Source: Phocoena phocoena (lineage: Eukaryota; Chordata; Mammalia; Artiodactyla; Phocoenidae). From it: a stretch of 64,000 nucleotides of DNA. A model generated the notes under the pieces. That model made no database searches, was not told where the DNA came from, and was given only the letters and a program-made list of their open reading frames with translations. Within the stretch, counting starts at the first letter, position 1. Every line of letters starts with the position of its first letter. The translations under genes were made by a program, and so were the position numbers. Below, one piece after another: positions 48,801 through 61,064 of this stretch. The stretch covers positions 89,136,998 to 89,200,997 of the forward strand of contig NC_089221.1 of NCBI RefSeq assembly GCF_963924675.1, written 5' to 3'.

Positions 48801-51800
48801 CAGATTATTTTAGATGGCAGATTATCCTTCTAGAGAATAAGGCAGTGAGTGGACAACTAAAGACCTTGATATTACTCAGATGCCATTAAGCTTCAGTAGC
48901 GGTACCATGTGCTGCCTTAATGCTAATGTTAGCTGCTTTGCATCAACAATGAAAACCAGTTAAATGCTTGGTGAAAGATTTCCCTTTGAAGGCTTATATT
49001 CTCCTTCTCCCCATTCAAAAGCAAAGGTTCCTGGAATGAGGCAGTCTACATTTAAGGGTAAATCTACACTTCAGTAGATCAAATGAGTGATTCACTATTT
49101 ACAGCTCATTGAAGAATTAAGTTGACACGGATGCTTTGGCCTTTCAAATAAAGTAAATAAAATGATGAGAGATAAATTGATGTTTCTAGAGTAGTAAAGC
49201 TTAATAAAGTGTAATATAATTAGCAGACCAGCTCATGGTGCTTCAGCACTGATAATTCTGACACCAGAGTGATCTTGAAATGACTTATCAATGAAGATAT
49301 AAATTATTCTCTTTCTTATTGCAAAATGAAATTGTAAACCTGTTATAGTAAAGGTCTTTGGATATATTTAAGTTATTATGTGTTGCTTTAAATTTACAAA
49401 ATTCTGTAGTATTTAGAGAAGTCTATAGCTCTCTTGGAAATTAAACCAAAAAACTCTTTGGCAAGAAGAAACCCCTGATGACTTTGACAGCAGCTGGGGT
49501 CATGGGCTTCTCAAGGAACTGCTGGGACAGAGCTCCAAATGCAGGAGATCACTACCCCAGAGTTGTGAGTTCTTTAATGGCAGAAACGTTGTCATATATG
49601 TTCGTTCCTTATACAACACCGTGTGGCTGGACCAGAGTTCATGCTCGATAAATGTTTGTTGGATCAATAGCTTATCTAGAGAAGCATTGTTTTCCATTGT
49701 GGTGCAGCATCATTGTTTAGGAAGTTCTTCACATACAAATCCTACGAAAGTAGTAATCCTAAAGTATTTGCATTTCTGTTCTATTCCCTTCGTGTTCTCC
49801 ATGTGTGATATTGATTCATTGGATAGAAAAGGGAAGCATGTTAAACTTATAATTAACCTTTTCTCTTGACATGTAATTAGCTAGGATTTATGAGATGCTA
49901 AAGACTTCAATGTCTGAGAAAGGGAGCATAAATAGGGCTAATTTTGTATTACTAAGCTTGGAGTAATACAGTCATTTATTTTCATTGAGACATTATGTAT
50001 CTGATATATTTTTATTTTAAAGTGGCTAATCTTCTAAAACCTTAGTTATATTATTCTAGTCCAATCCTGGAATAGAGATCTGATTTTAACTTTTTTCCAC
50101 CCCAGTTGGGGATCATATCAGTTCAAGTCCACATGAAATTTTACAGAGTGTGAATTCACTTTCATCTTCATTTTGTTAAGATAATTTTATTATTATGCTA
50201 CTATCGTAATTCAAAATTATACTGTCGATAGAGTAACATTTTAGATGAACCAAACGAATCTTTTAGGAAAAATATATTAAAATTTATATTAAACTAGAAC
50301 TTAAAACTCTTTGTACTGTTTTACAATACGTTGCAAGCAAACCTTTATCAAATAATGGTTATTTTGCATTAGATGGAATTAATTTTTAAGGTTTCTTCTC
50401 CTTTATTTAGGAAGAAATATTTCCCCCCTAAATTTAGTAGGCTACCTTCAAGAGAAAAAAAATGCCTATAGTAAGGAAATAGATTACAAAGTATCTAATT
50501 TTTCACTTATTTGGAAAAAATCTAGTTGGCTTGCCCAATGAAATATGAGAGATTTTTAAACTTTGGAGTCTTCCTCCTAAACTTGAAAGTGTCTCACAGT
50601 TTCTGTGTTGTCAAGAACATAGACATCCAACCTCACCTGAACTGTCTTTTACCTTACAATTCTTGTGCTTCTAAATCTTGTGAAAACCTCTCTAACATCA
50701 GTTAGATCAGATATTTTCTTCGGGTCCTATACTTTATCATGCCAATTGATTAAGGAGGCTAAAATTAGTAGCTGGAACTGTTGTTCAAAGCATCACTTTT
50801 CCTCATCCGTACTGCAGTAAAGCACTCTTTTTATACTTTTTAAATTCACTTTCTAAAGTTTAAACCAGAAATAGTAGATGTTTACTCCATACTTAGCAAT
50901 ATTCCTTGGCTTCCTGTTTATTTCAATTTTCAAATAGGAGCTCTACCTATAATTAGTATCATTATTAATACTATTGTTAGTCTTTCATAAGTACAACTTA
51001 TGTTCTGCTGATCCCCTTCCCTTCTTGCTAGTTAGATGTATGTGATTATCACTAATAGGCTTATATTATAGTCTTCACAACCCTTCTTTCCCACATTTAC
51101 TTTTCCTAATCATTTGAATAACATTTATTTTGTTCTATGATTTAATAATTGTTATTAAACTTATTGTTGTGACTTTTATGGTAAAGAGTCTTTTAAGAAA
51201 CACATTTTAATAGCATAAAATATGTGAGTCGAAGGAAGTAAAAATGCAATAAAAACAAGAAAGACATATGAGAAGAAAGAAGCAAAGTTAAGTTAGCTGA
51301 ACAGTGGTCTTTTGTTTAGGAAGTTCCATACCTTCTTATGAGACCCACCGTAAATCAAAGATAGGCTGGTCTAGGTTGTTCTTGATTTTTGCTTATGATG
51401 GGGAGGAAAAATGGCTTTTCGTTACCTATTCCATTACCTATTCATCAAGAATCTGGGCATTAGTTTTCATTTTATATTTTGACTACTATCCTCAGAGAAA
51501 TTCTTTGTTTCCGGTGATTGCAGTGATTTCTGTCTTTTGAGAGCTGCTGATCCAAGGTTAAAGTTGACTATTCCCTCAACCTTCTTACAAGTGTTTTATT
51601 AAATGGTACTTGTCTGTGCTTAAATATTAGATAGCAGAGCTATTAGGAAGGAAAGCCAGGAGGATAGCAGACATAAATATCTTTTTCTGTGCTTCTGGGA
51701 CAAGGTGACCTGGAAGCCAGTTGCTGTGTTACTGTTAATGAGGATAAACAAGCCCTATAGGAAGACTCAGATTGTAGAGGCCAAATCATAATGTTCAGTT

Positions 51801-52209
51801 CAAAGGGTACCAGGCTCTGTGGTCGGAATGCAGAGATGAATGAGATGCTCTGCCCCATGAAGATTCTTTTTTCCTGTGAGGATAGGAAAGCCCTATAGAA
51901 TTGAGGCATCACTATTGGAATAACGTAGAGGAACCCCTCAGTGAGCCAGTGAGCATATCTCAGAATGAGAAAAATCAGACTTCGTGTGACACAGAATTTT
52001 TAGAAAAAAAATAGGATTTTTAGCAATTAATACTACTCATCTCCAACTTTTTACTACTAGACTTATCAAATAGCTGGTGTGCCACTACCATCTTTATTTC
52101 CTTGCCACTTCCAGCCTGATCACTCCTCTGAAACTGCATTCTGATCACTTAACTGAAACTACATTCTAAAAGGACATAATTTCTTGATTGTTAATTTAAT
52201 GGTAAAATG
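48801..52209. other. Long stretch with few repeats
   Basis: About 3.4 kb with only one clear small repeat (L2 at about 49567-49680). No gene is seen. The part at 48880-49300 is rich in TAAT, TTTGC and AATTA words and has almost no repeat signal, so it may be conserved non-coding DNA. Confidence 0.5.
49567..49680 (+). repeat. L2 LINE 3' fragment
   Basis: 'ttctttaatggcagaaacg' and 'atgctcgataaatgtttgtt' match the L2 3' end. Confidence 0.6.
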
Positions 52210-52460
52210 TAGATGGAACAGCAAGGTAGTTAGTAGAATGAGCTTTGAAATCAGCAGACTTGGGTTAAGATTCTGATTCCACCACTTACTAACTAGCTCT
52301 GTGACTTTGAGAAAGCATTTTTTAAAGTCTCATCTGAGAAATCAGGATAATAAAATCAATCTAATAAGATTATCATAAGGATTGAGAAAATATATAAAGC
52401 ACCTATCACAGGCCAAGGCACATAGTTGATACTCAATACTTTCATGATTATTTTTTAAAG
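52210..52460 (+). repeat. MIR
   Basis: 'gagctttgaaatcagcagac', 'ccaccacttactaactagct' and 'gatactcaatactttcatg' follow MIR order over almost its full length. Confidence 0.8.
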
Positions 52461-53111
52461 GCTTTTCACAGTCTTTATTTTTCCTGACATTTCTATAACA
52501 TGTAAAAAACGTCACCATCTCATACTTACTAAAAATGTTTCTTTCTTCTTCTAGGTCACAAACCTTAAACAATCCTTAATGTTCAATCCTTGTACTGCTA
52601 TTCTTTATTCCATAAGAAGCTGTTACCACATTTTACCTAAAGGGATGAAGGGAGTGACTTAAAAAGGCAGTGCATCACTTTGAAAGAAGAAATAACCCTC
52701 AGTGGAGGGACATAGCCAACCCAAGACAACCTTGTTGGAGCTAGAGTAGTCAGTATTACCCTGATCTCACTCTCTTCCTTCTCTCTGATCTGCTGCTGGG
52801 GCCCCTTATTGGCTAAGAGAGCCAGAAAGCATAGAAAGCCATGGATGGAGTCTGTGTAGTCTGTACCTCAACATAGGTTCCACATGAATACTGACAAATT
52901 TTCAAATCAGTTTGTGCAAATTAATTATTCTACTGAAACTGTCTTTGATATGTTCTATAGGAAATGCAGCGCTGATCTTTGAATGTTCTTGTGTACAGAA
53001 CAGATGCAATTAGAAAAAAATTACAGCTAGAATGAATGAATGATCCCATCAAAGAATCTGTTATTTTAAAATATTTTACTCTCCTATTTCTCAGGGTTGT
53101 ATACAAGCAGG
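52461..53111. other. Intergenic DNA
   Basis: No gene or clear repeat. Confidence 0.5.
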
Positions 53112-53333
53112 CCTGATTTTGCCCCTAAGGGACATTTGACAGTGTCTGGAGACATCTTTATTTGTTGTACTTGTGGATGAGGGTGGGTGCTACTAGCAAT
53201 TAGTGGGTTTCATGTGTAGAGAAGCCAGGGATGCTTCTAAACAGCCTATAGTGCACAGGCCAGTCACCCACAATAAAGAATTATCTGGCCCCAAACCAAA
53301 ATATTAACAGTGCCAGGATTGAGAAACACTCCT
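53112..53333 (+). mobile_element. MER5A-type hAT transposon
   Basis: 'gggacatttgacagtgtctg', 'gccagggatgcttctaaaca' and 'aagaattatctggcccc' in this order match MER5A, a non-autonomous hAT-Charlie element. A second copy is at 60585. Confidence 0.8.
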
Positions 53334-53458
53334 CTAGAAGAAACTAAAGATACCAACAATATATTTTAAAAGATAAAATAGATCTTTTAAAAGATATATA
53401 TGTATATATATTTACACTGAATACACATGTATGACATGTGCTTATAAAGTAATGAGAC

Positions 53459-53725
53459 GGGCTTCCCTGGTGGCGCAGTGGTTAAGAATCCTGCCAGTGC
53501 AGGGGACACAGGTTTCAGCCCTGGTCCGGGAAGATCCCACATGCCACGGAGCAACTAAGCCCGTGAGCCTAGAGCCCTTGCTCCACAACAAGAGAAGCCA
53601 CCTCAATGAGAAGCCCGTGCACCACAACGAAGAGTAGCCCCGCTCCCCTCAACTAGAGAAAGCCTGTGAGCAGCAACGAAGACCCAACGCAGCCAAAAAT
53701 AATAAATAAATAATAATTTAAAAAA
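53459..53725 (+). mobile_element. CHR SINE, long form
   Basis: The 3' part ('caacgaagacccaacgcag') is present, which the short copies lack. The target duplications ATAAAGTAATGAGAC (53444-53458) and ATAAAGTAACGAGAC (53726-53740) differ by one base. An older copy. Confidence 0.92.
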
Positions 53726-53740
53726 ATAAAGTAACGAGAC

Positions 53741-54954
53741 CACTTTGATAGCATATGAAATTAATTGTTAACATTTCAGTAATGGTCTACTGTTTATGGA
53801 ATTCTTTCTAAACACTCTCCCTGACAATATTATCTATTCCCACAGCCTCAACTTTCATCTCTATAATTATGACTGTCAAATATTTATCTCTAGCCCAGGC
53901 TTCAGTATGTTACCACATACTGATTTTCTGTCCTCAGTATTTCCTGTCACTCGCCCTGCCCTCATACCACTGCATTAGTTTGGCCTCATCCTTGTTTGCC
54001 TGGATTACTATGTGACCTCATTGTCCAAGATCACACCGTCTTGTGGCTATAAATAAGGAGACACCTTTTTCTTAGTGCACAAACTACAATAGTCTCAGTT
54101 CTGATTCACTCCCAGAAATCAGCTCTCATCAAATTACCTGCCGGCTGCTTCTGAGAGCTCCCAGGGTTCTGCCGTGTAGTCTTCTGAGCAGGTCCACAGG
54201 GATCCCTGCTAAGGTTTGAATGCTGCCATGTCTCCCTGTAAGATCACACTGAGGACTCAGCTGGGCATGGCTTTCTGCAGACTGTTACCAGCACCTCCGT
54301 CTCAAGGAGGAGGTATACTTCTCACCCCTTTGCAACTCTTTCTGAAGTACAGGAGGAGCACTTCCTGCATCCCCCACAGTGTAACCGAGTCCAGACTGTA
54401 ACTTTTGACAAAATTTTACTGCATGTTTAGGAATTTTAAAAAAGGGGTGTAGAATGAGGTAGTTACAAGCTGCCCAGGCCCAGACCCATGCAAAGTTTCC
54501 ATGCAGGGATCTCATTCCCAGCCAGTCCTCACCTGGCAGGGTACCTTCCACTCTAGAAATGCCCCAGGAATCTTTTTGCTTGAAGTCCATTCCAAACTGA
54601 TTCTGGGACCAGAAACAGGATAGTTTTCCTTCATTCAGTCTGCGATCTCAAGTATGACTGGAAGAAGAATTTAAATTTCTTGTAGATAGAACCTCACCGC
54701 ACCCCTTACATGGAGGGATATGACCCAGTCCCCCAAAATAATCATATCAGAATACAGTGGCCAATTTCGGTTCATTTACCAGAGGCTGGATAATTCAATC
54801 TTAAAATAATCTCTCATGGGCCATCAACAACCTAGTGGAAGCTGGGCTGCACCAACTTTGTGCTAGCTTATTTTCAGTCTCTCCTCATGAAGCATTTAAA
54901 ATCTTCATGTCAGTCTCACAAAGAATCACCTTGTTATGACAGAGATGAGTTTCC
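53741..54954. other. Intergenic DNA
   Basis: Frames at 54216-54401 (plus) and 54285-54590 (minus) have no known domain. No gene is seen. Confidence 0.45.
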
Positions 54955-55490
54955 AACTAATCTCCTTCCTCCAGTCTGGTCTCATCGAGTTCACTCCTTC
55001 CCTGCTGCCTATGTCCCATCAGAAATGCAAATCTGATCACTTCTTTACTTAAGACTGCATAGTGATTCCTCTTGCCTATTTCTCCACCCCCGTCACTTCT
55101 CTTTTCCCTACCCACACCCTGTGTTCAAGTCCAGACGCTCAGGTTTCCTACAAATCCCTAACCATGGATTCTCTCTCATGTGTCTGCCTTTGCTGTTGTC
55201 TAGGCCAGGAATGCTTTTCACCCAGTCATCAGGGGGCCATATCTTATTCATCTTCCAAGATGCAACTCAGTTGCCACTCTCTAGGAATCCTCTGTTTGCC
55301 CCATCCCCAAGCCTGGAGCACATTGTACTTATCTCTGACATACCTCTCATCACACTGTAGTGAAATGGTTTGTGTCTTCTAGAAGACCGTGGGAGCTCCC
55401 TAAAGGCAGAGGAAATGGTGTTGCCCTCTGTATTTTCATGCACCTGGCACAAGCATGCAATATAGTAAATCCTCAGTTAAGTTTAGTTGA
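54955..55490 (+). repeat. L2 LINE 3' region
   Basis: 'tctgatcacttctttactta', 'taggccaggaatgcttttca' and 'gggagctccctaaaggcaga' follow L2 order for about 500 bases. The frame at 55062-55382 comes from this repeat. Confidence 0.7.
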
Positions 55491-55922
55491 TGTTGACTCA
55501 GTATTTTCATTTGATCCTCTTAACAACACTGGGAAGCTAGTATTATTTCCAGCAGTGCTGGTGGAAAGCAGTGAATGCATTTAATTTAAGACTAGGATGA
55601 AAACAACCATGAAAATTACGGTTACAGAATAGAATGTAAAGTTTATGAATCATGACAATGTAGAAATAATATAATTAACAAAGAGGAAAGGAGAATAGAG
55701 TGAAAAAGTGGGATGTGTGTAAGTTGTTGATTTTCTCTGTTATAGACGAGGTTATAAAGGTAGGTTTTAAAGCTGACAGATCAAGTAATAAATGTACAAC
55801 CACATTTCGCTATATAAAAGCAAACAGAAAATACAGAAAAATAATGCAGTTAATTAAAATCAGGGTTTAGAGGGTAGGGAGTGGAAAAGGGTGATACTAC
55901 TCACAGTGGGGATATATAGATT
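55491..55922. other. AT-rich intergenic DNA
   Basis: No gene or clear repeat. Confidence 0.5.
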
Positions 55923-55926
55923 TAGA

Positions 55927-55934
<8 letters not shown>

Positions 55935-55983
<49 letters not shown>

Positions 55984-56173
55984 GGTACGCGGGCCTCTCA
56001 CCGTTGTGGCCTCTCCCGCTACGGAGCACAGGCTCCGGACACGCAGGCCCAGCGGCCATGGCCCACGGGCCCAGCCGCTCCGCGGCATGTGGGATCCTCC
56101 CGGACCGGGGCATGAACCTGTGTCCCCTGCATCGGCAGGCGGACTCCCAACCACTGTGCCACCAGGGAAGCCC
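55935..56173 (-). mobile_element. CHR-2-type SINE with very long T run
   Basis: A reverse copy. The poly(T) (tail) is about 50 bases with no interruption (about 55932-55981). The target duplication TAGATATATTTT is at 55923-55934 and 56174-56185. Confidence 0.95.
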
Positions 56174-56249
56174 TAGATATATTTTAAAAAGAAATAGAGA
56201 ATAAAGTATGTTATATAAAGTTATGGTAACTTTTAGCCTAAAAACAACC

Positions 56250-56711
56250 TAGAGTACAATTTATTTTTTACATATTCAGGAGAAATACATGTACAAAATA
56301 TAAAATATAAATATAAGAATATATGGAGCATATATAGTAAAAAATAAAAACTAGAAAACATAAGAAGGGGTATCTATCATACCAGTAAATTTACCTATGA
56401 AAACAAAATGGCTCTCAGAAGGATAAGAAAACAAAATCTAATTAAATGCTATACACAAGATATATTCCTAATACAAAATATCGAAAAATGTTGAGTATTA
56501 AAAAGTATAGAAGCAAGTCACAGAGTGAAACAAACATAAATAACTAATACTGAGAAAATACTTGCTGTAAAATATTAAGGAAAAGACTGAGGGAAAACAA
56601 TAGAAAAATGGGCAAGAAACTTGAGCAGACACTGTCAAAGAGCACATCTTTTCATTAACACATGGAAAGGTGCTCTACCTCATTGTTGATCAGGAAATTA
56701 AAGCCTCTACA
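56250..56711 (+). mobile_element. Old L1M ORF2 3' region, left part
   Basis: 'gaaaaatgggcaagaaactt' and 'cattgttgatcaggaaatta' follow ORF2 C-terminal text at high divergence. It continues after L1-E at 59263. The left edge is uncertain. Confidence 0.65.
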
Positions 56712-59250
56712 GGTAGCTGTAAGAGTGGGTTTGCCATTCCCACACGGGTTTCTCTCTTTGTCTCTGCCTCTACAACAGGCAGTGTTTCAGATGGTGGCTT
56801 GAGTTCTGGAGTAAGGATGCCACAGAGGAGCACCCCCAGCCCACCACAAGGACATGACGTGTGAGCAAAAACCGTGTGGCTGACAGGATCTTGGTGCTCC
56901 AGCCTGGTGTCAGGCCTGAGCCTCTGAGGTGGGAGAGCCGAGTTCAGGCCATTGGACCACCAGAGACCACCCAGCCACACGTAATATCAATCGGCGAGAG
57001 CTCTCCCAGAGATCCCCGTCTCAATGCTAAGACCTAGCTCCACCCAACGGCCAGCAAGTTCTGGTGCTGGATGCCCCACGCCAAACAACTAGCAAGACAG
57101 GAACAGAACTCCACCCAACCTCCACAAATCACATCTTGGGTCACAAAGAAGTAAATCTGTCACTGTTTGCAGATGACATGACGCTATACATACAGAATCC
57201 TAAAGATGCTACCAGAAAACTACTAGAACTAATCAATGAATTTGGTAGAGTAGCAGGATACAAAATTAATGCACAGAAATCTCTTGCATTCCTATACACT
57301 AATGATGAAAAATCTGAAAGAGAAATTAAGGAAACACTCCCATTTACCATTGCAATAAAAAGAATAAAATACCTAGGAATAAACCTACCTAAGGAGGACA
57401 AAAGACTTGTATGCAGAAAACTATAAGACACTGATGAAAGAAATTAAAGATGATACAAACAGATGGAGAGATATACCATGCTCTTGGATTGGAAGAATAA
57501 ACGTTTTGAAAATGACTATACTACCCAAAGCAATCTATAGATTCAATTCAATACCTATCACACTACCAATGGCATTTTTCATAGAACTAGAACAAAAATT
57601 TTACAATTTGTATGGAAACAAAAAAGACCCTGAAGAGCAAAAGCGATCTTGAGAAAGAAAAATGGAGCTAGAGGAATCAGGCTCCCTGACTTCAGACTAT
57701 ACTACCAAGCTAAAGTAATCAAGACAGTATGGTACTGGCACAAAAAAAGAAATATAGATCAATGGAACTGGATAGAAAGTCCAGAGATAATCCCATGCAC
57801 ATATGGTCACCTTATCTTTGATAAAGGAGGCAAAAATATACAATGGAGAAAAGACAGCCTCTTCAATAAGTGGTGCTGGGAAAAACTAGACAGGTACATG
57901 TAAAAGTATGAAATTAGAACACTCCCTAACACTATACACAAAAATAAGCTCAAAATGGATTAAAGACCTAAATGTAAGGCCAGACACTATCAAACTCTTA
58001 GCGGGAAACATAGGCAGAACGCTCTATGACATAAATCACAGCAAGATCCTTTTTGACCCACCTCCTAGAGAAATGGAAATAAAAACAAAAATAAACAAAT
58101 GGGACCTAATGAAACTTAAAAGCCTTTGCACAGTGAAGGAAACCGTAATCAAGACGAAAAAACAACCTTCAGAATTGGAGAAAGTATTTGCAAATGAAGC
58201 AACAGACAAAGGATTAATCTCTGAAATATACAAGCAGCTTATGCAGCTAAATATCAAATAAACAAACAACCCAATCCAAAAAATGGGCAGAAGACCTAAA
58301 TAGACATTTCTCCAAAGAAGATATACAGATTGCCAACAAACACATGAAAGGATGCTCAACATCACTAATCATTAGAGAAATGCAAATCAAAACTGCAATG
58401 AGGTATCACCTCACACCTGCAGGAATGGCCATCATCAAAAACTCTACAAACAATAAATGCTGGAGAGGGTGTGGAGAAAAGGGAACCCTCTTGCACTGTT
58501 GGTAGGAATGTAAATTGATACAGCCACCATGGAGAACTGTATGGAGGTTCCTTAAAGAACTAAAAATAGCACTACCATATGACCCAGCAATCCCACTACT
58601 GGGCATATACCCTGAGAAAACCATAATTCAAAAAGAGTCATGTACCACAACGTTCGTTGCAGCACTATTTACAATAGCCAGGACATGGAATCAACCTAAG
58701 TGTCCATCAACAGATGAATGGATAAAGAAGATGTGGCACATTTATACAATGGAGTATTACTCAGCCATAAAAAGGAAAAAATTGAGTTATTTGTAGTGAA
58801 GTGAATGCACCTAGAGTCTGTCAAGTAAGTCAGAAAAACAAATACCATATGCTAACACATATGTATGGAATCTAAAAAAAAAAAACAAATGGTTCTGACC
58901 AGCCTAGGGGCAGTACAGGAATAAAGACGCAGACATAGAGAATGGACTTGAGGACATGGGAAGGGGGGAGGGTAAGCTGGGACGAAGTGAGAGAGTAGCA
59001 TCGACATATATACACTACCAAATGTAAAATAGATAGCTAGTAGGAAGCAGCTGCATCTCACAGGGAGATCATCTCGGTGCTTTGTGACCACTTAGAGGGG
59101 TGGGATAGGGAAGATGGGAGGGAGACGCAAGAGGGAGGGGATATAGGGATATGTGTATACACATAGCTGATTCACTTTGTTATACAGCAGAAACTAATAC
59201 AACATTGTAAAGCAATTTTATTCCAAGAAAGATGTTAAAAAAAAAAAAAG
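56712..59250 (+). mobile_element. L1-E: L1 with 5'UTR but large internal deletions
   Basis: The target duplication AAAGCCTCTACA is at 56700-56711 and 59251-59262. The 5'UTR (56712 to about 57127) contains the 'gcgagagctctcccagagat' region. It is joined to a 20-base endonuclease piece (57128-57147, identical to 26402-26421 of L1-D), then to the polymerase region from FADD onward (57148). All of ORF1 and most of the ORF2 5' half are missing. The 3'UTR is the long type with an A-rich tail. Confidence 0.92.
57128..58875 (+). pseudogene. L1-E ORF2 remnant (late polymerase to C-terminus)
   Basis: It begins inside the polymerase with [13 protein letters not shown] (57150 onward) and continues in pieces at 57064-57426, 57407-57652, 57649-57903, 57908-58261 and 58515-58796. 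The Cys-rich region is at about 58460-58510 ([14 protein letters not shown], followed by changes). The endonuclease is absent except for 20 bases. Frameshifts separate most pieces. The end is close to the usual ORF2 stop near 58875. Confidence 0.85.
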
Positions 59251-59262
59251 AAAGCCTCTACA

Positions 59263-60010
59263 AACCCACCAGAATGGCTAAATATTAAAAAGACTAAGAA
59301 ACCAAGTATTTGTGAGGATACAGAGAAATGGGAATTCTCATACAGTCTGGTGGGTGTATAAATTGATGGAACCACTTTGGAAGACAACTTGTTATGCCAT
59401 TATGTTGAAGAATGTGTTCTCTATGATGCAGCCACTCAATTTCTAGGTATATACCCATCATAAATGTGGGCATATGTGTACCAGCGGACATGTATAAGAA
59501 TGCTCACCGGCCAAAAACAAGAAACAATTAAATGTTTGTCAAGAGTAATGATAAATTCATACAATGTAAAACAACACAACAATGTAAATAAATGGATTAT
59601 AGTGTAAGCAATGACACAGATGAATCTTACAAACAATGTTGAGCTCAAGAGAAAAGACTACACACTGTATGATTACTGATTCCATTTATATAAACTTCAA
59701 AAACACACAAAACTAAATTCTAATGAAAACAGATGGCACACTTATATAGTAAAAGAATAAGGAATAACTACATAATATTTCCATAAATATCAGGAAAGGA
59801 CTACATTTAAGGAGAGAGAAGAAGCCGTGGTTGGGAATGGGCATGGAAGTAGGGGTGCTTCTTGAGCTTTACCAGTGAGCTACTTCTTGAACCTGAATTG
59901 GTGATTACACGATGTTCTAATTGTAGTAATTCATTAAACTGCATGTTTATGTTTTATGCAATGTTCTATATATGTGTTTCATTTGACAATAAGAAACTTT
60001 TTAAAAAGTA
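59263..60010 (+). mobile_element. Old L1M ORF2 end and 3'UTR, right part
   Basis: 'cagtctggtgggtgtataaa', 'cagccactcaatttctaggt' and 'acacagatgaatcttacaaa' match the L1M ORF2 C-terminal region and its continuation. It resumes exactly where 56711 stopped. Confidence 0.75.
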
Positions 60011-60584
60011 AAATATAACAGATTCTAAAAACTTCCCCTGACTTTTTAAAATAGATTTTGAGAGATGTTTATAAATTTCTAGTGTAAGAATATTTTTCTT
60101 TTAAAAAACTTTTGAAAACTAAAAATACGAAAGAGTTTACAATGATAAAAAAATCTATCAAATACATTATATCTGTGCGTGGAAACTTTATCAAGATCAC
60201 TCATCTAGCAGATTCACTCCTCCCAAAGGCTATAAGTTCTAATGCTTTTCTCACGATGCTACTATATCTTTGCTTTGAGATAACTTGGGCTGTATTCATT
60301 CAAAGTCATCTTTTAAATTTTAAATAATAACAAACCCATGAGTCATAAAGAAGGCATATTCTAAGAGGAGAGAAAATTCCTGAATATGGTGGCATTACTT
60401 CAGAGCTAATAAAAATTTAAAACATCTAATTTTTAAAAATTTCTAGTATTCATTTGATATTAACTATTCCTAAAATAAAATATGAAAAGCATTTACTATT
60501 GATTTGCTAATAGCCATTTGGTAGACAGGTGTCAAGAAAAGAAGAATGCTTAATGTTATATTATATAATTATGTAAATTAATTG
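60011..60584. other. AT-rich intergenic DNA
   Basis: No gene or clear repeat. Confidence 0.5.
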
Positions 60585-60785
60585 ATTTTGTCCCCCAAGG
60601 GATATTTGGCAATGTCTGGAGACATTTTTGCTTGCTGCAACAAAACGGGAAGTGGTACTAACGGCACCTAGTGGGTAGAGGTGATGCTGTTAAACATCCG
60701 ACAATGAACAGGAAAGCCCTGCCCCCCTCCCCAACATAGAATTATCTGGCCCCAAGTGTCAATAAATCGAAGGTTGAAAAAAGCC
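60585..60785 (+). mobile_element. MER5A-type hAT transposon
   Basis: Same order of phrases as at 53112 ('gatatttggcaatgtctgga', 'agaattatctggccccaagt'). Confidence 0.8.
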
Positions 60786-60860
60786 TTGGAATAAGTGAAT
60801 CAAGAGAAAAAAGTTATCACATATTGTTAAGCAAAAAGGAAGATTACAAAAGATTAAAGT

Positions 60861-61051
60861 TAAGGGGACTTCCCTGGTGGCACAGTGGATAAGGCTCCAC
60901 ACTCCCAATGCAGGGGGCCTGGGTTCGATCCCTGGTCAGGGAACTAGATCCCACATGCACGTCACAACTAAGAGTTTGCATACTGCAACTAAGGAGCCCG
61001 CCTGCCGCAACTAAGACCCTGTGCAACCAAATAAATAAATATTAAAAAAAA
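60861..61051 (+). mobile_element. tRNA-derived SINE, divergent CHR/ruminant-like copy
   Basis: The head ('acttccctggtggcacagtg') has the same A-box layout but a different body ('gggttcgatccctggtcagg'). It ends in AAATAAATA and an A run. The target duplication AAAAGATTAAAGT is at 60848-60860 and 61052-61064. Confidence 0.92.
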
Positions 61052-61064
61052 AAAAGATTAAAGT

